Below are positions 41,428-51,237 of a DNA stretch of 64,000 nt, piece by piece (within the stretch, counting starts at the first letter, position 1; each line of letters opens with the position of its first letter). The translations under genes and the position numbers were made by a program. The stretch lies in the NCBI GenBank assembly GCA_947630215.1, contig CANRGX010000003.1, forward strand, positions 1-64,000, given 5' to 3'. Under the pieces are notes generated by a model that ran no database searches, was not told where the DNA came from, and saw only the letters and a program-made list of their open reading frames with translations. The DNA comes from an uncultured Eisenbergiella sp. GTDB lineage: Bacteria > Bacillota > Clostridia > Lachnospirales > Lachnospiraceae.

Positions 41428-41976
41428 ATGAGCGGCATAATTGTTGTTTTGCCAAAACTGGAGGACGCAAAACAGATTCGCAGCATCCTCAGCCGCCGCG
41501 GCCTGGATACCGCCGCCGTCTGTACCACAGGGGCGGGGGTTTTGTCCCGTCTCTCCCAGATCGGCAGCGGCGTGGTGATTTGCAGCTACCGCCTGAAGGA
41601 TATGCACTATACGCAGCTTGCGGCGTATCTGCCCGATTATTTTGAAATGCTGCTTTTGACGTCGTCTGCCGAGGTGGAAAACTGCCCGCCGGACATTCTG
41701 TCTTTGACCTATCCCATCCGGCCCAACGACCTGGCGGGAACGGTAAGTATGATGCTGGCCCAGCTGGATCGGCGACTCCGCCGCAAAAAGACGATGCCCA
41801 AACAGCGGTCGGATCGGGAGCAGAACTACATCAACAACGCGAAGATGATTCTGATGGAACGCAACAATATGACGGAGCAGGAGGCCTATCGGTACATCCA
41901 GAAAAGCAGTATGGATTCCGGCACCAATATGGTAGAAACGGCGCAGATGATCCTGCTGCTTTTGTTTGACAGCTGA
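41428..41976 (+). CDS. ANTAR domain RNA-binding regulator with degenerate receiver domain (NitR-like position next to glnA)
   Basis: C-terminal [48 protein letters not shown]. Confidence 0.9.
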   Translation: MSGIIVVLPKLEDAKQIRSILSRRGLDTAAVCTTGAGVLSRLSQIGSGVVICSYRLKDMHYTQLAAYLPDYFEMLLLTSSAEVENCPPDILSLTYPIRPNDLAGTVSMMLAQLDRRLRRKKTMPKQRSDREQNYINNAKMILMERNNMTEQEAYRYIQKSSMDSGTNMVETAQMILLLLFDS

Positions 41977-42002
41977 CGGCGCGCAGGCGGAGGGAGGAAA
42001 TC

Positions 42003-43217
42003 ATGTATACAATCAATGAAAATTATCTGAAACTGCAGGGAAGCTATCTGTTTTCCGAAATTGCAAAGAGAGTGGCGGCCTACAAGCAGGCCCACCCCGA
42101 GGCGGACGTGATCCGGCTGGGGATCGGCGACGTGACGCAGCCCATCGCGCCGGCCATTGTGCAGGCGCTGCATCGGGCGGTGGACGAAATGGGAACCCGG
42201 GAGGGATTTCGGGGGTACGGCCCGGAGCAGGGCTACGACTTTCTGCGGCAGGCCATCGTAAAAAACGACTACCAGGCCAGGGGCTGCGACATCAGCCCGG
42301 AGGAGATCTTTATCTCCGACGGCGCCAAGTGCGACGTGGGCAATATCCAGGAGATCTTTGGAACCGACAATACGGTGGCGGTCTGCGATCCGGTCTATCC
42401 GGTCTATGTGGACACCAATGTAATGGCAGGGCGCACCGGACAGTTCAATCCTGCCACCGGCGGGTTCGACAAACTGATCTATATGCCCTGTACGGCGGAA
42501 AACGGATTTTCCCCCCAGCTGCCCAAACAGACGCCGGATCTGATCTATCTGTGCTTTCCCAACAACCCCACCGGTGCGGCCATCCAAAAAGACGCGCTGC
42601 AGGCGTGGGTGGACTATGCGAACAAAAACGGCTCCGTCATTCTCTATGACGCGGCCTATGAAGCCTATATTTCCGAGGAGGGCATTCCGCACAGCATCTA
42701 TGAGTGCCAGGGGGCCAGAGGCTGCGCCATCGAAATGCACAGCTTTTCCAAAAACGCGGGCTTTACGGGACTGCGGCTGGGCTACACCGTCATTCCAAAG
42801 GATCTGGTCTGCAACGGCACCAGCCTGCACAGCCTGTGGGAGAGAAGACACGGCACCCGCTATAACGGCGCGCCCTATATCGTACAGCGGGCCGGAGAGG
42901 CGGTGTATTCCCCGGAAGGGAAGGCACAGCTTAGGGAACAGGTGGCCTACTATATGGAAAATGCCCGCCTGATCCGGGAAGGGCTGGCGCAGGCCGGCTT
43001 TACCGCCTACGGCGGCGTCAACGCCCCCTACATTTGGCTGAAAACGCCGGACAAAATGACCAGCTGGGCCTTTTTTGACCGTCTGCTCCACGAGGTACAG
43101 GTGGTGGGAACACCCGGATCGGGCTTTGGCGCCAGCGGAGAAGGGTATTTTAGACTGACGGCCTTTGGCACCCATGAAAACACCAGGGAAGCGCTCCAAA
43201 GGATCCAAAAGCTGTAA
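42003..43217 (+). CDS. dapL: LL-diaminopimelate aminotransferase
   Basis: [44 protein letters not shown] Lys region [17 protein letters not shown]. Confidence 0.95.
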   Translation: MYTINENYLKLQGSYLFSEIAKRVAAYKQAHPEADVIRLGIGDVTQPIAPAIVQALHRAVDEMGTREGFRGYGPEQGYDFLRQAIVKNDYQARGCDISPEEIFISDGAKCDVGNIQEIFGTDNTVAVCDPVYPVYVDTNVMAGRTGQFNPATGGFDKLIYMPCTAENGFSPQLPKQTPDLIYLCFPNNPTGAAIQKDALQAWVDYANKNGSVILYDAAYEAYISEEGIPHSIYECQGARGCAIEMHSFSKNAGFTGLRLGYTVIPKDLVCNGTSLHSLWERRHGTRYNGAPYIVQRAGEAVYSPEGKAQLREQVAYYMENARLIREGLAQAGFTAYGGVNAPYIWLKTPDKMTSWAFFDRLLHEVQVVGTPGSGFGASGEGYFRLTAFGTHENTREALQRIQKL

Positions 43218-43235
43218 AAAGAGAGGTCAGAACAG

Positions 43236-44648
43236 GTGCGTTTGTTATCCCCAAAAAATGCTTTCCCCTGGAAAAGCTTTCTGAAAAATCTGGCGTCTAT
43301 AGCGATTCCCATTGCGCTGCAGAACCTTCTGACGACCACGGCCAGCATGGTGGATACCATGATGGTGGCCCCGCTGGGCGAGTTGTCCGTGGGAGCGCTG
43401 GGCCTGTGCGCCCAGTTTTCCTCGCTGATGTTCTCCGGCTACTGGGGCTTTGTGGGCGGGGGCATGCTGTTCATTTCCCAGTACTGGGGGTCCAAGGAGG
43501 ACGACGGCATCGAGCGTTCCTATGGGATGACGCTGGCGTGTATGATGACGGTGGCGGCGGTGTTTGGCTGCCTTGCCATTTTCGCGCCGAATCTGGTCAT
43601 GCGGATCTATACGGACAAGGAGGCCATCCGGCAGATAGGCGTACAGTATCTGCATATTGTGGGGGCGGCCTATTTCTTACAGGTGTTCTCCATGGCCATG
43701 AGCTGCCTGCTGCGGGGGACGGAGCGGGTGAAAATCCCCATGATCGCGTCTGTCGCTTCGGTGGCGGCGAACCTGTTTTTAAACTGGGTCTTTATTTACG
43801 GCAATCTGGGCGCGCCCGCCATGGGGATCCGGGGCGCGGCCCTGGCCACCACCTGCGCGGCGGCCGTAAACGTGATCACCATATATCTTCTGGCATATCT
43901 GAATGGATATCCCTATCTGTTCCGGCTGCGGGGACATTTCCGGTGGAAAAAAGAGAAACTGAAAGAATATTTTGTGAAGTGCTTTCCGATCCTCTGTAAC
44001 GAGGTGCTGGTGGGCGTGGGCAACATGGTGATCAACATCACGCTGGGAAGACAGTCAGAGCAGGTGATTGCGGCGCTGGCGGTCTTTCGCACGCTGGAAG
44101 GCCTGATCATCGGCTTTTTCGCGGGCTTCTCCAATGCCTCCTCCATTCTGGTGGGCAAATGTGTGGGCGCGGGAGAGCTGGACACGGCCTTTGCGCGGGC
44201 CAAACGGCTGGTCTATCTGTGCAGCGGCGTGATTCTGATAGCGAATCTGTGCGTGCTGGCCGTGCACCGGCCGCTTCTGACGGGTATGAGCCTGTCCGGG
44301 CCGTCCTATGAGGCGGGCCTTCGGATGCTTTTGATTTACGCCGTCGTCTCCGTTATCCGGATGGGAAACTGGATCCAGAACGATACCTACCGGGCCTCCG
44401 GAGACGCGGTATATGGCACCGTGCTGGAAATTGTCTTCATGTATGCGGTGGTGATCCCGGGGGTCGTGCTGACGGGCTTTGTCCTTCATGCGCCCTACTG
44501 GGTCGTGTTTTTGTGCTGTTATCTCGACGAGCCCATCCGGTATGTGCTCATGCAGATCCACCTGTATTCGGCCAAATGGGTCAGACCGGTGACCGAGCTG
44601 GGGAAAGCTGCGCTGCCGGGGTTTTTGGAGAAAAGGCGGAAGGGCTGA
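43236..44648 (+). CDS. MATE family efflux transporter
   Basis: 12-TM MatE-like: IALQNLLTTTASMVDTMMVAPLGELSVGALGLCAQ. Confidence 0.92.
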   Translation: MRLLSPKNAFPWKSFLKNLASIAIPIALQNLLTTTASMVDTMMVAPLGELSVGALGLCAQFSSLMFSGYWGFVGGGMLFISQYWGSKEDDGIERSYGMTLACMMTVAAVFGCLAIFAPNLVMRIYTDKEAIRQIGVQYLHIVGAAYFLQVFSMAMSCLLRGTERVKIPMIASVASVAANLFLNWVFIYGNLGAPAMGIRGAALATTCAAAVNVITIYLLAYLNGYPYLFRLRGHFRWKKEKLKEYFVKCFPILCNEVLVGVGNMVINITLGRQSEQVIAALAVFRTLEGLIIGFFAGFSNASSILVGKCVGAGELDTAFARAKRLVYLCSGVILIANLCVLAVHRPLLTGMSLSGPSYEAGLRMLLIYAVVSVIRMGNWIQNDTYRASGDAVYGTVLEIVFMYAVVIPGVVLTGFVLHAPYWVVFLCCYLDEPIRYVLMQIHLYSAKWVRPVTELGKAALPGFLEKRRKG

Positions 44649-44761
44649 AGCACCGACCTGAAAGCGGACAAAATTTCCTTCTTTGCAGATGGAAAAGTCC
44701 GTATGGATGTGGTAAAATATGATCTGTCGTAGGAAGACGGAAAGCAGTCCAGGAGGAAAAC

Positions 44762-45718
44762 ATGAGCGGATACGATGTGATGGCTCTCGGAGAGCTTTTG
44801 ATTGACTTTACGGAGAACGGAAAGAGCGCGCAGGGCAACCCCTTGTTTGAGGCCAATCCCGGCGGCGCGCCCTGCAACGTGCTGGCCATGCTGGCGCGGC
44901 TGGGCAAGAAAACCGCCTTTATCGGAAAGGTGGGCAGGGACTTTTTCGGGGACCAGTTAAAGGAGGCTCTGGAGGAGGTCGGGATTGACGCGTCCGCCCT
45001 GCGGATGGACGAACAGGTACATACGACGCTGGCGCTGGTACACACCTATCCGGACGGGGATCGGGATTTTTCGTTTTACCGCAATCCGGGCGCGGATATG
45101 ATGCTGACAGAAGCAGAAATTCCGGAGGAACAGATTGCGGCGTCCCGGATCCTGCATTTCGGCACGCTGTCCATGACCCATGAGGGAGTGCGCGCGGCAA
45201 CGCAAAAGGCCCTTGCCGCCGCGAAGAAAAACGGCGTTCTCATTTCCTTTGATCCCAATCTGCGGCCGCCGCTGTGGCCGTCCCTGGAAGCGGCAAAGCA
45301 GCAAGTGCTCTGCGGAATGGGCTATTGCGATGTGCTCAAGATCTCGGACAATGAAATCACATGGCTGACCGGGACGCAGGATTACGATGAAGGGGTGGCA
45401 TGGATCCGCAGCCGGTATCCGGATATTACCCTGATCCTGGTTTCGCTGGGAAAAGAGGGCAGCCGGGCCTACTACGGAAAAGAAACGGTGGAAGTGCCCG
45501 CCTTTGTGCGGCAGGATACGGTGGAGACCACGGGCGCAGGGGACACCTTCTGCGGCTGCGTGCTCAACTACATCCTGGAGCATGGCCTGCAAAAGTTGAG
45601 CCGGGAAAATCTGACAGAAATGCTGCGGTTTGCCAACGCCGCGGCGTCCCTTATCACAACCCGGAAGGGAGCGCTGCGCGTGATGCCCACCAGACAGGAA
45701 GTGGAAGCGCTGCTGTAA
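44762..45718 (+). CDS. PfkB family carbohydrate kinase (fructokinase-like)
   Basis: ALGELLIDFTENG..., NPGGAPCNVLAMLARLG, ETTGAGDTFCGCVL. Confidence 0.92.
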   Translation: MSGYDVMALGELLIDFTENGKSAQGNPLFEANPGGAPCNVLAMLARLGKKTAFIGKVGRDFFGDQLKEALEEVGIDASALRMDEQVHTTLALVHTYPDGDRDFSFYRNPGADMMLTEAEIPEEQIAASRILHFGTLSMTHEGVRAATQKALAAAKKNGVLISFDPNLRPPLWPSLEAAKQQVLCGMGYCDVLKISDNEITWLTGTQDYDEGVAWIRSRYPDITLILVSLGKEGSRAYYGKETVEVPAFVRQDTVETTGAGDTFCGCVLNYILEHGLQKLSRENLTEMLRFANAAASLITTRKGALRVMPTRQEVEALL

Positions 45719-45738
45719 GAAAAGAAACGGATAGGAAA

Positions 45739-45777
45739 TCAGGCCGCCGGGGGAACCGGCGGCCTGACTGTTTTTTA
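45739..45777. terminator. bidirectional terminator between convergent pfkB-like gene and purC
   Basis: TCAGGCCGCCGG / CCGGCGGCCTGA perfect stem then CTGTTTTTT. Confidence 0.85.
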
Positions 45778-46650
45778 TAACCGAGTGCCGGTCAACAGCT
45801 CGTAAGCCTGCAGATATTTTTCGATGGTCTGATCCACCACGTCCTGCGGCAGCGTCCAGTCGTTGCCGGGATGGGCTTTGAGCCAGTCGCGGGCGAACTG
45901 TTTGTCAAAGGAGGGCTGGCTGTGTCCCGGCTCGTAGCTGTCGGCGGGCCAGAAGCGGGAGCTGTCGGGCGTCAGCATTTCGTCTCCCAGCACAATCTGC
46001 CCGTTTTCATCCAGACCGAACTCAAATTTGGTATCCGCGATGAGGATGCCCCTGTCCGCGGCATAGTCCGCGCATTTCCGATAGAGGGCAATCGTATAAT
46101 CCCGCAGTTTGGAGGCATATTCCTCTCCCTTGCCGGGAAAGCGTTTTTCCAGATAGTCTATGCTCTGTTCATAGGAAATGTTCTCGTCGTGATCGCCGAT
46201 TTCCGCCTTGGTGGAGGGCGTGTAGATGGGCTCGGGCAGCTTGTCGGACTCTTTGAGCCCCTCCGGCAGCCGGATGCCGCATACGGTACCGTCCTTGACA
46301 TAGCTGGCCCAGCCGCTGCCCGTGATATAGCCGCGGACAATGCACTCGACGGGCAGCATATGCAGCTTCTTGCACAGCATACTGTTGCCGGAGAACCGGG
46401 GCTGGCGGAAAAATGCCGGCATATCTTCCGTGTCCGTGGAGATCATGTGGTTGGGCAGGATGTCCCGCGTCATTTCAAACCAGAACCGGGACATCTGGGT
46501 CAGCACCGTCCCCTTTTTGGTAACGGTGTTGTGCAGGATCACATCAAAACAGCTGATGCGGTCGGTGGCCACCATGATCAGACTGTCGCCGTTGTCATAA
46601 ATTTCGCGTACCTTTCCTTCTTTTATCGGTTTTCTCGTCTCTGTGTTCAT
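45775..46650 (-). CDS. purC: phosphoribosylaminoimidazole-succinocarboxamide synthase
   Basis: KEGKVREIYDNGDSLIMVATDRISCFDVIL; ATG at 46650. Confidence 0.95.
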   Translation of the reverse strand: MNTETRKPIKEGKVREIYDNGDSLIMVATDRISCFDVILHNTVTKKGTVLTQMSRFWFEMTRDILPNHMISTDTEDMPAFFRQPRFSGNSMLCKKLHMLPVECIVRGYITGSGWASYVKDGTVCGIRLPEGLKESDKLPEPIYTPSTKAEIGDHDENISYEQSIDYLEKRFPGKGEEYASKLRDYTIALYRKCADYAADRGILIADTKFEFGLDENGQIVLGDEMLTPDSSRFWPADSYEPGHSQPSFDKQFARDWLKAHPGNDWTLPQDVVDQTIEKYLQAYELLTGTRL

Positions 46651-47010
46651 GTCCTTTCTTACCTCGCTTGTGCGGATTTTGCCGGAACGCAACCGGAAAA
46701 ACGCCTTTCGCCATGCGAAGGGCTGATACCCATAGTTAAACAGATTTCGGGGGAAAATGCAAGGGCCATTTTCAGAAAGATGGTCTGCAGGTTTGTCAAA
46801 CATATGTTGCATTTTGACCTTTTCATTTGTTATTATTTAAGAAGGAGGCCTGTATCCCCAGGAGGATACAGGGAAAAGAGAGGGTTTTAACGGATGTTCT
46901 AAACATGGCTGTTATCCGGACTGGCATCAGAATTGTGGGTATACTAGAGATTAGTCTGATCGATCTCATGGGGTGTGCTGGTTGGAGTGTTGGTGGAGAT
47001 GTCTTGATAA

Positions 47011-47157
47011 GCAAAACAGGGATTTAATAAAGCTATCGAAATATTTCTTCCAGTGGTAGATGATCTGTCAGTTGATCCTGTACTTGATTACCGCGTTGGT
47101 GATGCCTTTTTTCAGTATACTGAAAAAGGATTAGCCATATGGAGATACCTGTTTTAA
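47011..47157 (+). pseudogene. start-less coding remnant
   Basis: Open frame AKQGFNKAIEIFLPVVDDLSVDPVLDYRVGDAFFQYTEKGLAIWRYLF* follows a stop and has no initiator; amphipathic, protein-like. Confidence 0.3.
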
Positions 47158-47349
47158 GTTAGTCGTGGTTCGGCGGTTAGCATATAGCACAAAACGGGTA
47201 TCTTGTTTTTAATTATTAGGTTGTGTTGTATGGAATAGAATCCTACATACACAGTGCATTGGGCGGGGATAGGATTGAGTTTTTTGCGTGTACTATATTT
47301 CGACCACGAATGTTCTGCATTATGACATTTTTCGACGGAGGAAAGACAT

Positions 47350-47703
47350 ATGGTTCGTCCAAGTGATTTTTTAGATAGTATTGACAAAGTTTGCGATATT
47401 ATGAATTTTTGGACTGATATTAACAAACGCAAAATAGCAGATGAAATTTTCTGGCTTGGACAGAATTATGAAAATCCAAACGTTCTGCGTTGCTATATTT
47501 TGAAATGTGCAGATTTTAAAGATAATAAAGCAAATGAATCATATGCGAGGCAGCTGTTTGAATATTCTGATGAGAAAGTACAGAGACTAGCTGATTTGAG
47601 AGCGAATTATTTATACAGTCAGTTGCAGAATCTGCAAAATAGCAAAATAGACCATAAACCTTTGAAAATCATAATTCATGAACTGAAATTACTGGGAAGA
47701 TGA
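47350..47703 (+). CDS. small hypothetical helical protein
   Basis: 117 aa with GGAGGAAAG 5 nt before ATG; no family recognised. Confidence 0.55.
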   Translation: MVRPSDFLDSIDKVCDIMNFWTDINKRKIADEIFWLGQNYENPNVLRCYILKCADFKDNKANESYARQLFEYSDEKVQRLADLRANYLYSQLQNLQNSKIDHKPLKIIIHELKLLGR

Positions 47704-47859
47704 AATCGGGATTAGCGGCGGGTGTTTAAAATAACGTGAGTGCGAATGAGCCCATGTGAATACACTGGCGATGCTGGTGGATATGTTTTATTTTGATGTT
47801 TTTTAGTATAACTTGAGTGTTATGTTGAATTCGCATCTTCAAGGATATTTTATACAAAT

Positions 47860-48065
47860 TCAGGATTCTTCTTTGAATATCTTAAGCAGATCAGCTGCAG
47901 TATAGGGACATACAGCATTTAGCTGTATGTTTTTTTCCTTTCCTGCGATTTCTTCAAATGGTTGATATATGATATCGCAAAAGGGATTTCTTTTTCAAGA
48001 TGATCTGCAATTGCTAATACAACCTGTATGTCAGATTCCACTGAAAAAATGTTCCTTCCCCGGCG
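47860..48065 (-). pseudogene. frameshifted coding remnant of unknown family
   Basis: RRGRNIFSVESDIQVVLAIADHLEKEIPF in one frame continues as CDIIYQPFEEIAGKEKNIQLNAVCPYTAADLLKIFKEES* in the next. Confidence 0.4.
47909..47936 (+). terminator. intrinsic terminator
   Basis: CATACAGC-ATTTA-GCTGTATG followed by TTTTTTT. Confidence 0.6.
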
Positions 48066-48071
48066 CCTCCC

Positions 48072-48269
48072 TTAAACCAGAAGTATTGTCAGCAAATAAT
48101 ACATTATTTCTTTCCGGCCCCTGATAAAATTCCCGCATAATATAAATGTACCTTTACTTGTTAAAATATGAATTCTTTGATTTTGGGTAAATGCTGTTTT
48201 TAAGGGATTTTTCAATCTATTTGGATAATAAAAGTAAATTATTCCATATATATTCTTTGTACAATGCAT
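48072..48269 (-). pseudogene. short ORF, possible LytTR-like fragment
   Basis: MHCTKNIYGIIYFYYPNRLKNPLKTAFTQNQRIHILTSKGTFILCGNF... with GGAGGG Shine-Dalgarno; truncated compared with any LytTR domain. Confidence 0.25.
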
Positions 48270-48453
48270 ATCCCTCCCCCAAAAACGTCCAGTACTCCCA
48301 AAAATGAAACTAAAAAATGAAAAGAAAAAACATGATTAGACGCATCATATATATAGATGTCAAATAAACATTTGTGTGGCACGCAAACACAGAAAAATAT
48401 AACCATTGAATTTGCCAAAAGAAATAAGAGATAATAATTATTTAAAAAATGTA

Positions 48454-48482
48454 TTGAAAACTTGTTTTTAATACTTTAAAAT
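48454..48482 (+). promoter_or_regulatory. candidate promoter of the VWA-tubulin operon
   Basis: TTGAAA - 17 bp - TAAAAT. Confidence 0.35.
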
Positions 48483-48632
48483 AAAAATGGAATTATTATA
48501 ACCAATTAAAGACAGAAAAAATAGTTCAAATTAATTTGGAGAAATTGCGAAAAAATGCAAGAAGTATAATGAATCAAGGTATTGTGATTTGTTAGAAACT
48601 TGGATACGACACACACAAGTAAAGGAGAACAA

Positions 48633-51221
48633 ATGAAAAAGATATGTTGTGTACTGATGATGGGTTTAATAGTATGTGTCATGTCTGGATTTGAAAAGCC
48701 ACCCACAATCGCGGGATTGTCAACAGAAAAAAAAGGGAAAGCAATTAGTGTTATTTTTGATAATTCGTCTTCTATGTATCAAGAAAAGGAAAAGTATACA
48801 AGTAGATGGGTGGAAGCGGATTATGCACTAAAGGCATTGTACGCTATGATGAATTCGGAAGATATTCTTGATTTATATATTATGGGTGATTATAGTGGTG
48901 AAATAGAACCTAAAACTACATCTATATCGAGTATTAGTGATATTGAAAACAAAATGAACGAAATGGTATTTACAGAGATGACATATTTTCAAGGGGTGCA
49001 GAAAGCAGCAAAGTATATGTCAGATAACTATAAAGATAAAGATTGCTGGATTGTAATTTTAACAGATGGCACTTTTAATATGCCAAAAGAATTGTTTCCC
49101 AAATTGCCAAAAAATATGCCACAAGAAGAAATAAATAAGGAACGAGCAAAAATTTTACTAAGGAATCTGAAAACCACAATAGAGGATACAGATATTTCAA
49201 TTGCATATGTGCCAATTGGTGCAGGTGCAACTGATTTATCAGAAATGGATTTGGAACATATTATTACGACGGAAATGAAGGATGATATAATCGGACAGGT
49301 TACCGAAATTATAAATAAAATATATCAAAGGGTAAAACTTGATGAGGAAACTCAAAAAAAATATTTAACCCAAAAAGATACAGGAGACATGAATGTTACG
49401 CTGGATATTCCGCTGGAAAAAATGATAGTCTTTTTTCAGTCATCGGGGCAGGAGGATTTGTATACGAAATTAAATCCGGCTCAGGATCCATGGATGAAGG
49501 AAGAAAATGGCCGGATCAATTTGAATACTCGAAATTCAAAAACTATAAGTGTAGAAGATTCTGTTGTATTTGCGGGCAAGACAGAGCCTCCATCAAAAGA
49601 TTCAACTGTTACAAAATACTCCATAGAAAAATTCAGATATCATATGCTGAAGGGATCCGTATATTGTATAAATGATAGTTTGGGTGATATTACTTCGGTC
49701 CAAATTAAACCTAATGATGCTGCGGTAGATATATATTATCAACCAGCAGTTAACATTAAATTTGAATATTGGCAGGATGGTGTACAAGTAATAAATTGTG
49801 CGGATGAGGAACAGGATTTGGGATTAGAGAATTCTCAATACCTCCAGGAAGGAGAATTTACAGTAAAATTAGTAGCAGTAGACAATAATGGGGAAAAAAT
49901 CAATCAGGATTCCAAATTATTAAATTCAGAAAAATTTGATGTAAAACTTACATCAGAAGGGAAAAATTTTGAACTAAAAAAGGGAAGTAATGCATATGAA
50001 TATAATGTGCAGGCTGACAGAGGGGAATATGAATTGACTGTAACTACTCCATGGAATGAGGTGATTACAACTAATATTTCGGTACAAGAGAAACGAAAGG
50101 CAATTGAAATTGTTAAACCGGACAATACAAAACTTAATATTGACAAAACCGCTGATGGAGAAAGTGATTTTTTTGTAAGTGTGACGGAAAATGGGGAGTC
50201 TCCGTCAGAAGAATCATTGAAACGTATTAAAGTTACCTTGGGAGAATGGGATGCTCAGGATTTTCTGATAGAACCATATGGGGAACCGCGTAAGGGAATA
50301 TGGACATATAGAGTATCCTTGAAAGAGCCGGATAAATTTCAAATTCCTTCGGAGATCACTGTCCCGGTCATTGCGACTCGTGAATATGACTATGGAGAAC
50401 CTGAGAAAGATGTCGAAAATCTTCTTTTTTCGATTATTTCCGAACCGCCAAACTTGACCACAGAACTTAAAGATTATTCTGCCGATCATTGTTATTCAAG
50501 GGTTTTATGGGGAGAAAAAATCCCTATTACTTATTATTGTGACGGTAAGGAACTGCCAAGGGAGCAATATGGTAATATTGAGATAATAGATCTTGATATA
50601 GAACCAAAAGAAATACAGGATTTGATTCGTATAGAAAATGGGGGGATTTTTTTATGCCCAAATCTGAAATGGTTACGCACATATGATGAAACTGTGAAGA
50701 TTGATTATAAATGGAAATTTGAAAGAAGAAATGCAGAGGGAATGGGGGGAAATTTAATCGAGCTCAGAATGACTTATATTTCAAGATGGCAGTTATATTT
50801 GGGATTTATATTGATTATTATAGTATTAATATGGCTTTTCTTGTGTCTGTTAAAACGAAAAACAGGCATTTTTATTAAGCGAAGTAAGGTATACTTATAT
50901 TCAGAGAAAAGCCATGAAACTATTCCGGTAAAACTTCATAGGAAAGCAATGATCTGGATCCCTTTCTGGAAAACTGCTTATATTAAATATGCACGCCCAG
51001 GAGTGTCCAAGCCGCTTGTTGAGGGATTTCAATTAAAAATAATCAAGAATGTGGCAGGAACCGGATATCAGATAAAAAATTATAATGATTTCCTAAATAC
51101 AGAGAAGTATCGAATTGCTGCCCAAGGGATAACAGAGGGAAATTGTATTATTTCTCCAAATTTGCATTTTGAAATCAGGGATAGAAGTAATAACTGGAAA
51201 GAACTCCATATGGAAGAATAG
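48633..51221 (+). CDS. von Willebrand factor A domain membrane protein
   Basis: N-terminal signal/TM; MIDAS motif VIFDNSSSM and ILTDGTFN; C-terminal TM LYLGFILIIIVLIWLFLCLL and cytosolic tail. ATG 48633 after AAAGGAGAAC. Confidence 0.85.
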   Translation: MKKICCVLMMGLIVCVMSGFEKPPTIAGLSTEKKGKAISVIFDNSSSMYQEKEKYTSRWVEADYALKALYAMMNSEDILDLYIMGDYSGEIEPKTTSISSISDIENKMNEMVFTEMTYFQGVQKAAKYMSDNYKDKDCWIVILTDGTFNMPKELFPKLPKNMPQEEINKERAKILLRNLKTTIEDTDISIAYVPIGAGATDLSEMDLEHIITTEMKDDIIGQVTEIINKIYQRVKLDEETQKKYLTQKDTGDMNVTLDIPLEKMIVFFQSSGQEDLYTKLNPAQDPWMKEENGRINLNTRNSKTISVEDSVVFAGKTEPPSKDSTVTKYSIEKFRYHMLKGSVYCINDSLGDITSVQIKPNDAAVDIYYQPAVNIKFEYWQDGVQVINCADEEQDLGLENSQYLQEGEFTVKLVAVDNNGEKINQDSKLLNSEKFDVKLTSEGKNFELKKGSNAYEYNVQADRGEYELTVTTPWNEVITTNISVQEKRKAIEIVKPDNTKLNIDKTADGESDFFVSVTENGESPSEESLKRIKVTLGEWDAQDFLIEPYGEPRKGIWTYRVSLKEPDKFQIPSEITVPVIATREYDYGEPEKDVENLLFSIISEPPNLTTELKDYSADHCYSRVLWGEKIPITYYCDGKELPREQYGNIEIIDLDIEPKEIQDLIRIENGGIFLCPNLKWLRTYDETVKIDYKWKFERRNAEGMGGNLIELRMTYISRWQLYLGFILIIIVLIWLFLCLLKRKTGIFIKRSKVYLYSEKSHETIPVKLHRKAMIWIPFWKTAYIKYARPGVSKPLVEGFQLKIIKNVAGTGYQIKNYNDFLNTEKYRIAAQGITEGNCIISPNLHFEIRDRSNNWKELHMEE

Positions 51222-51237
51222 GGAAGGAGAACAAAAG

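Noticed and set aside
46651-46830. Purine riboswitch or other known riboswitch upstream of purC
   Set aside because: A plausible promoter (TTGCAT-N17-TTAACT, minus) is present but no recognisable purine/PRPP aptamer motif was seen.
47909-47936. Small RNA gene ending at this terminator
   Set aside because: The terminator hairpin is clear but no matching promoter or conserved structure could be supported upstream; it may simply end the transcript of the small ORF at 47350-47703.
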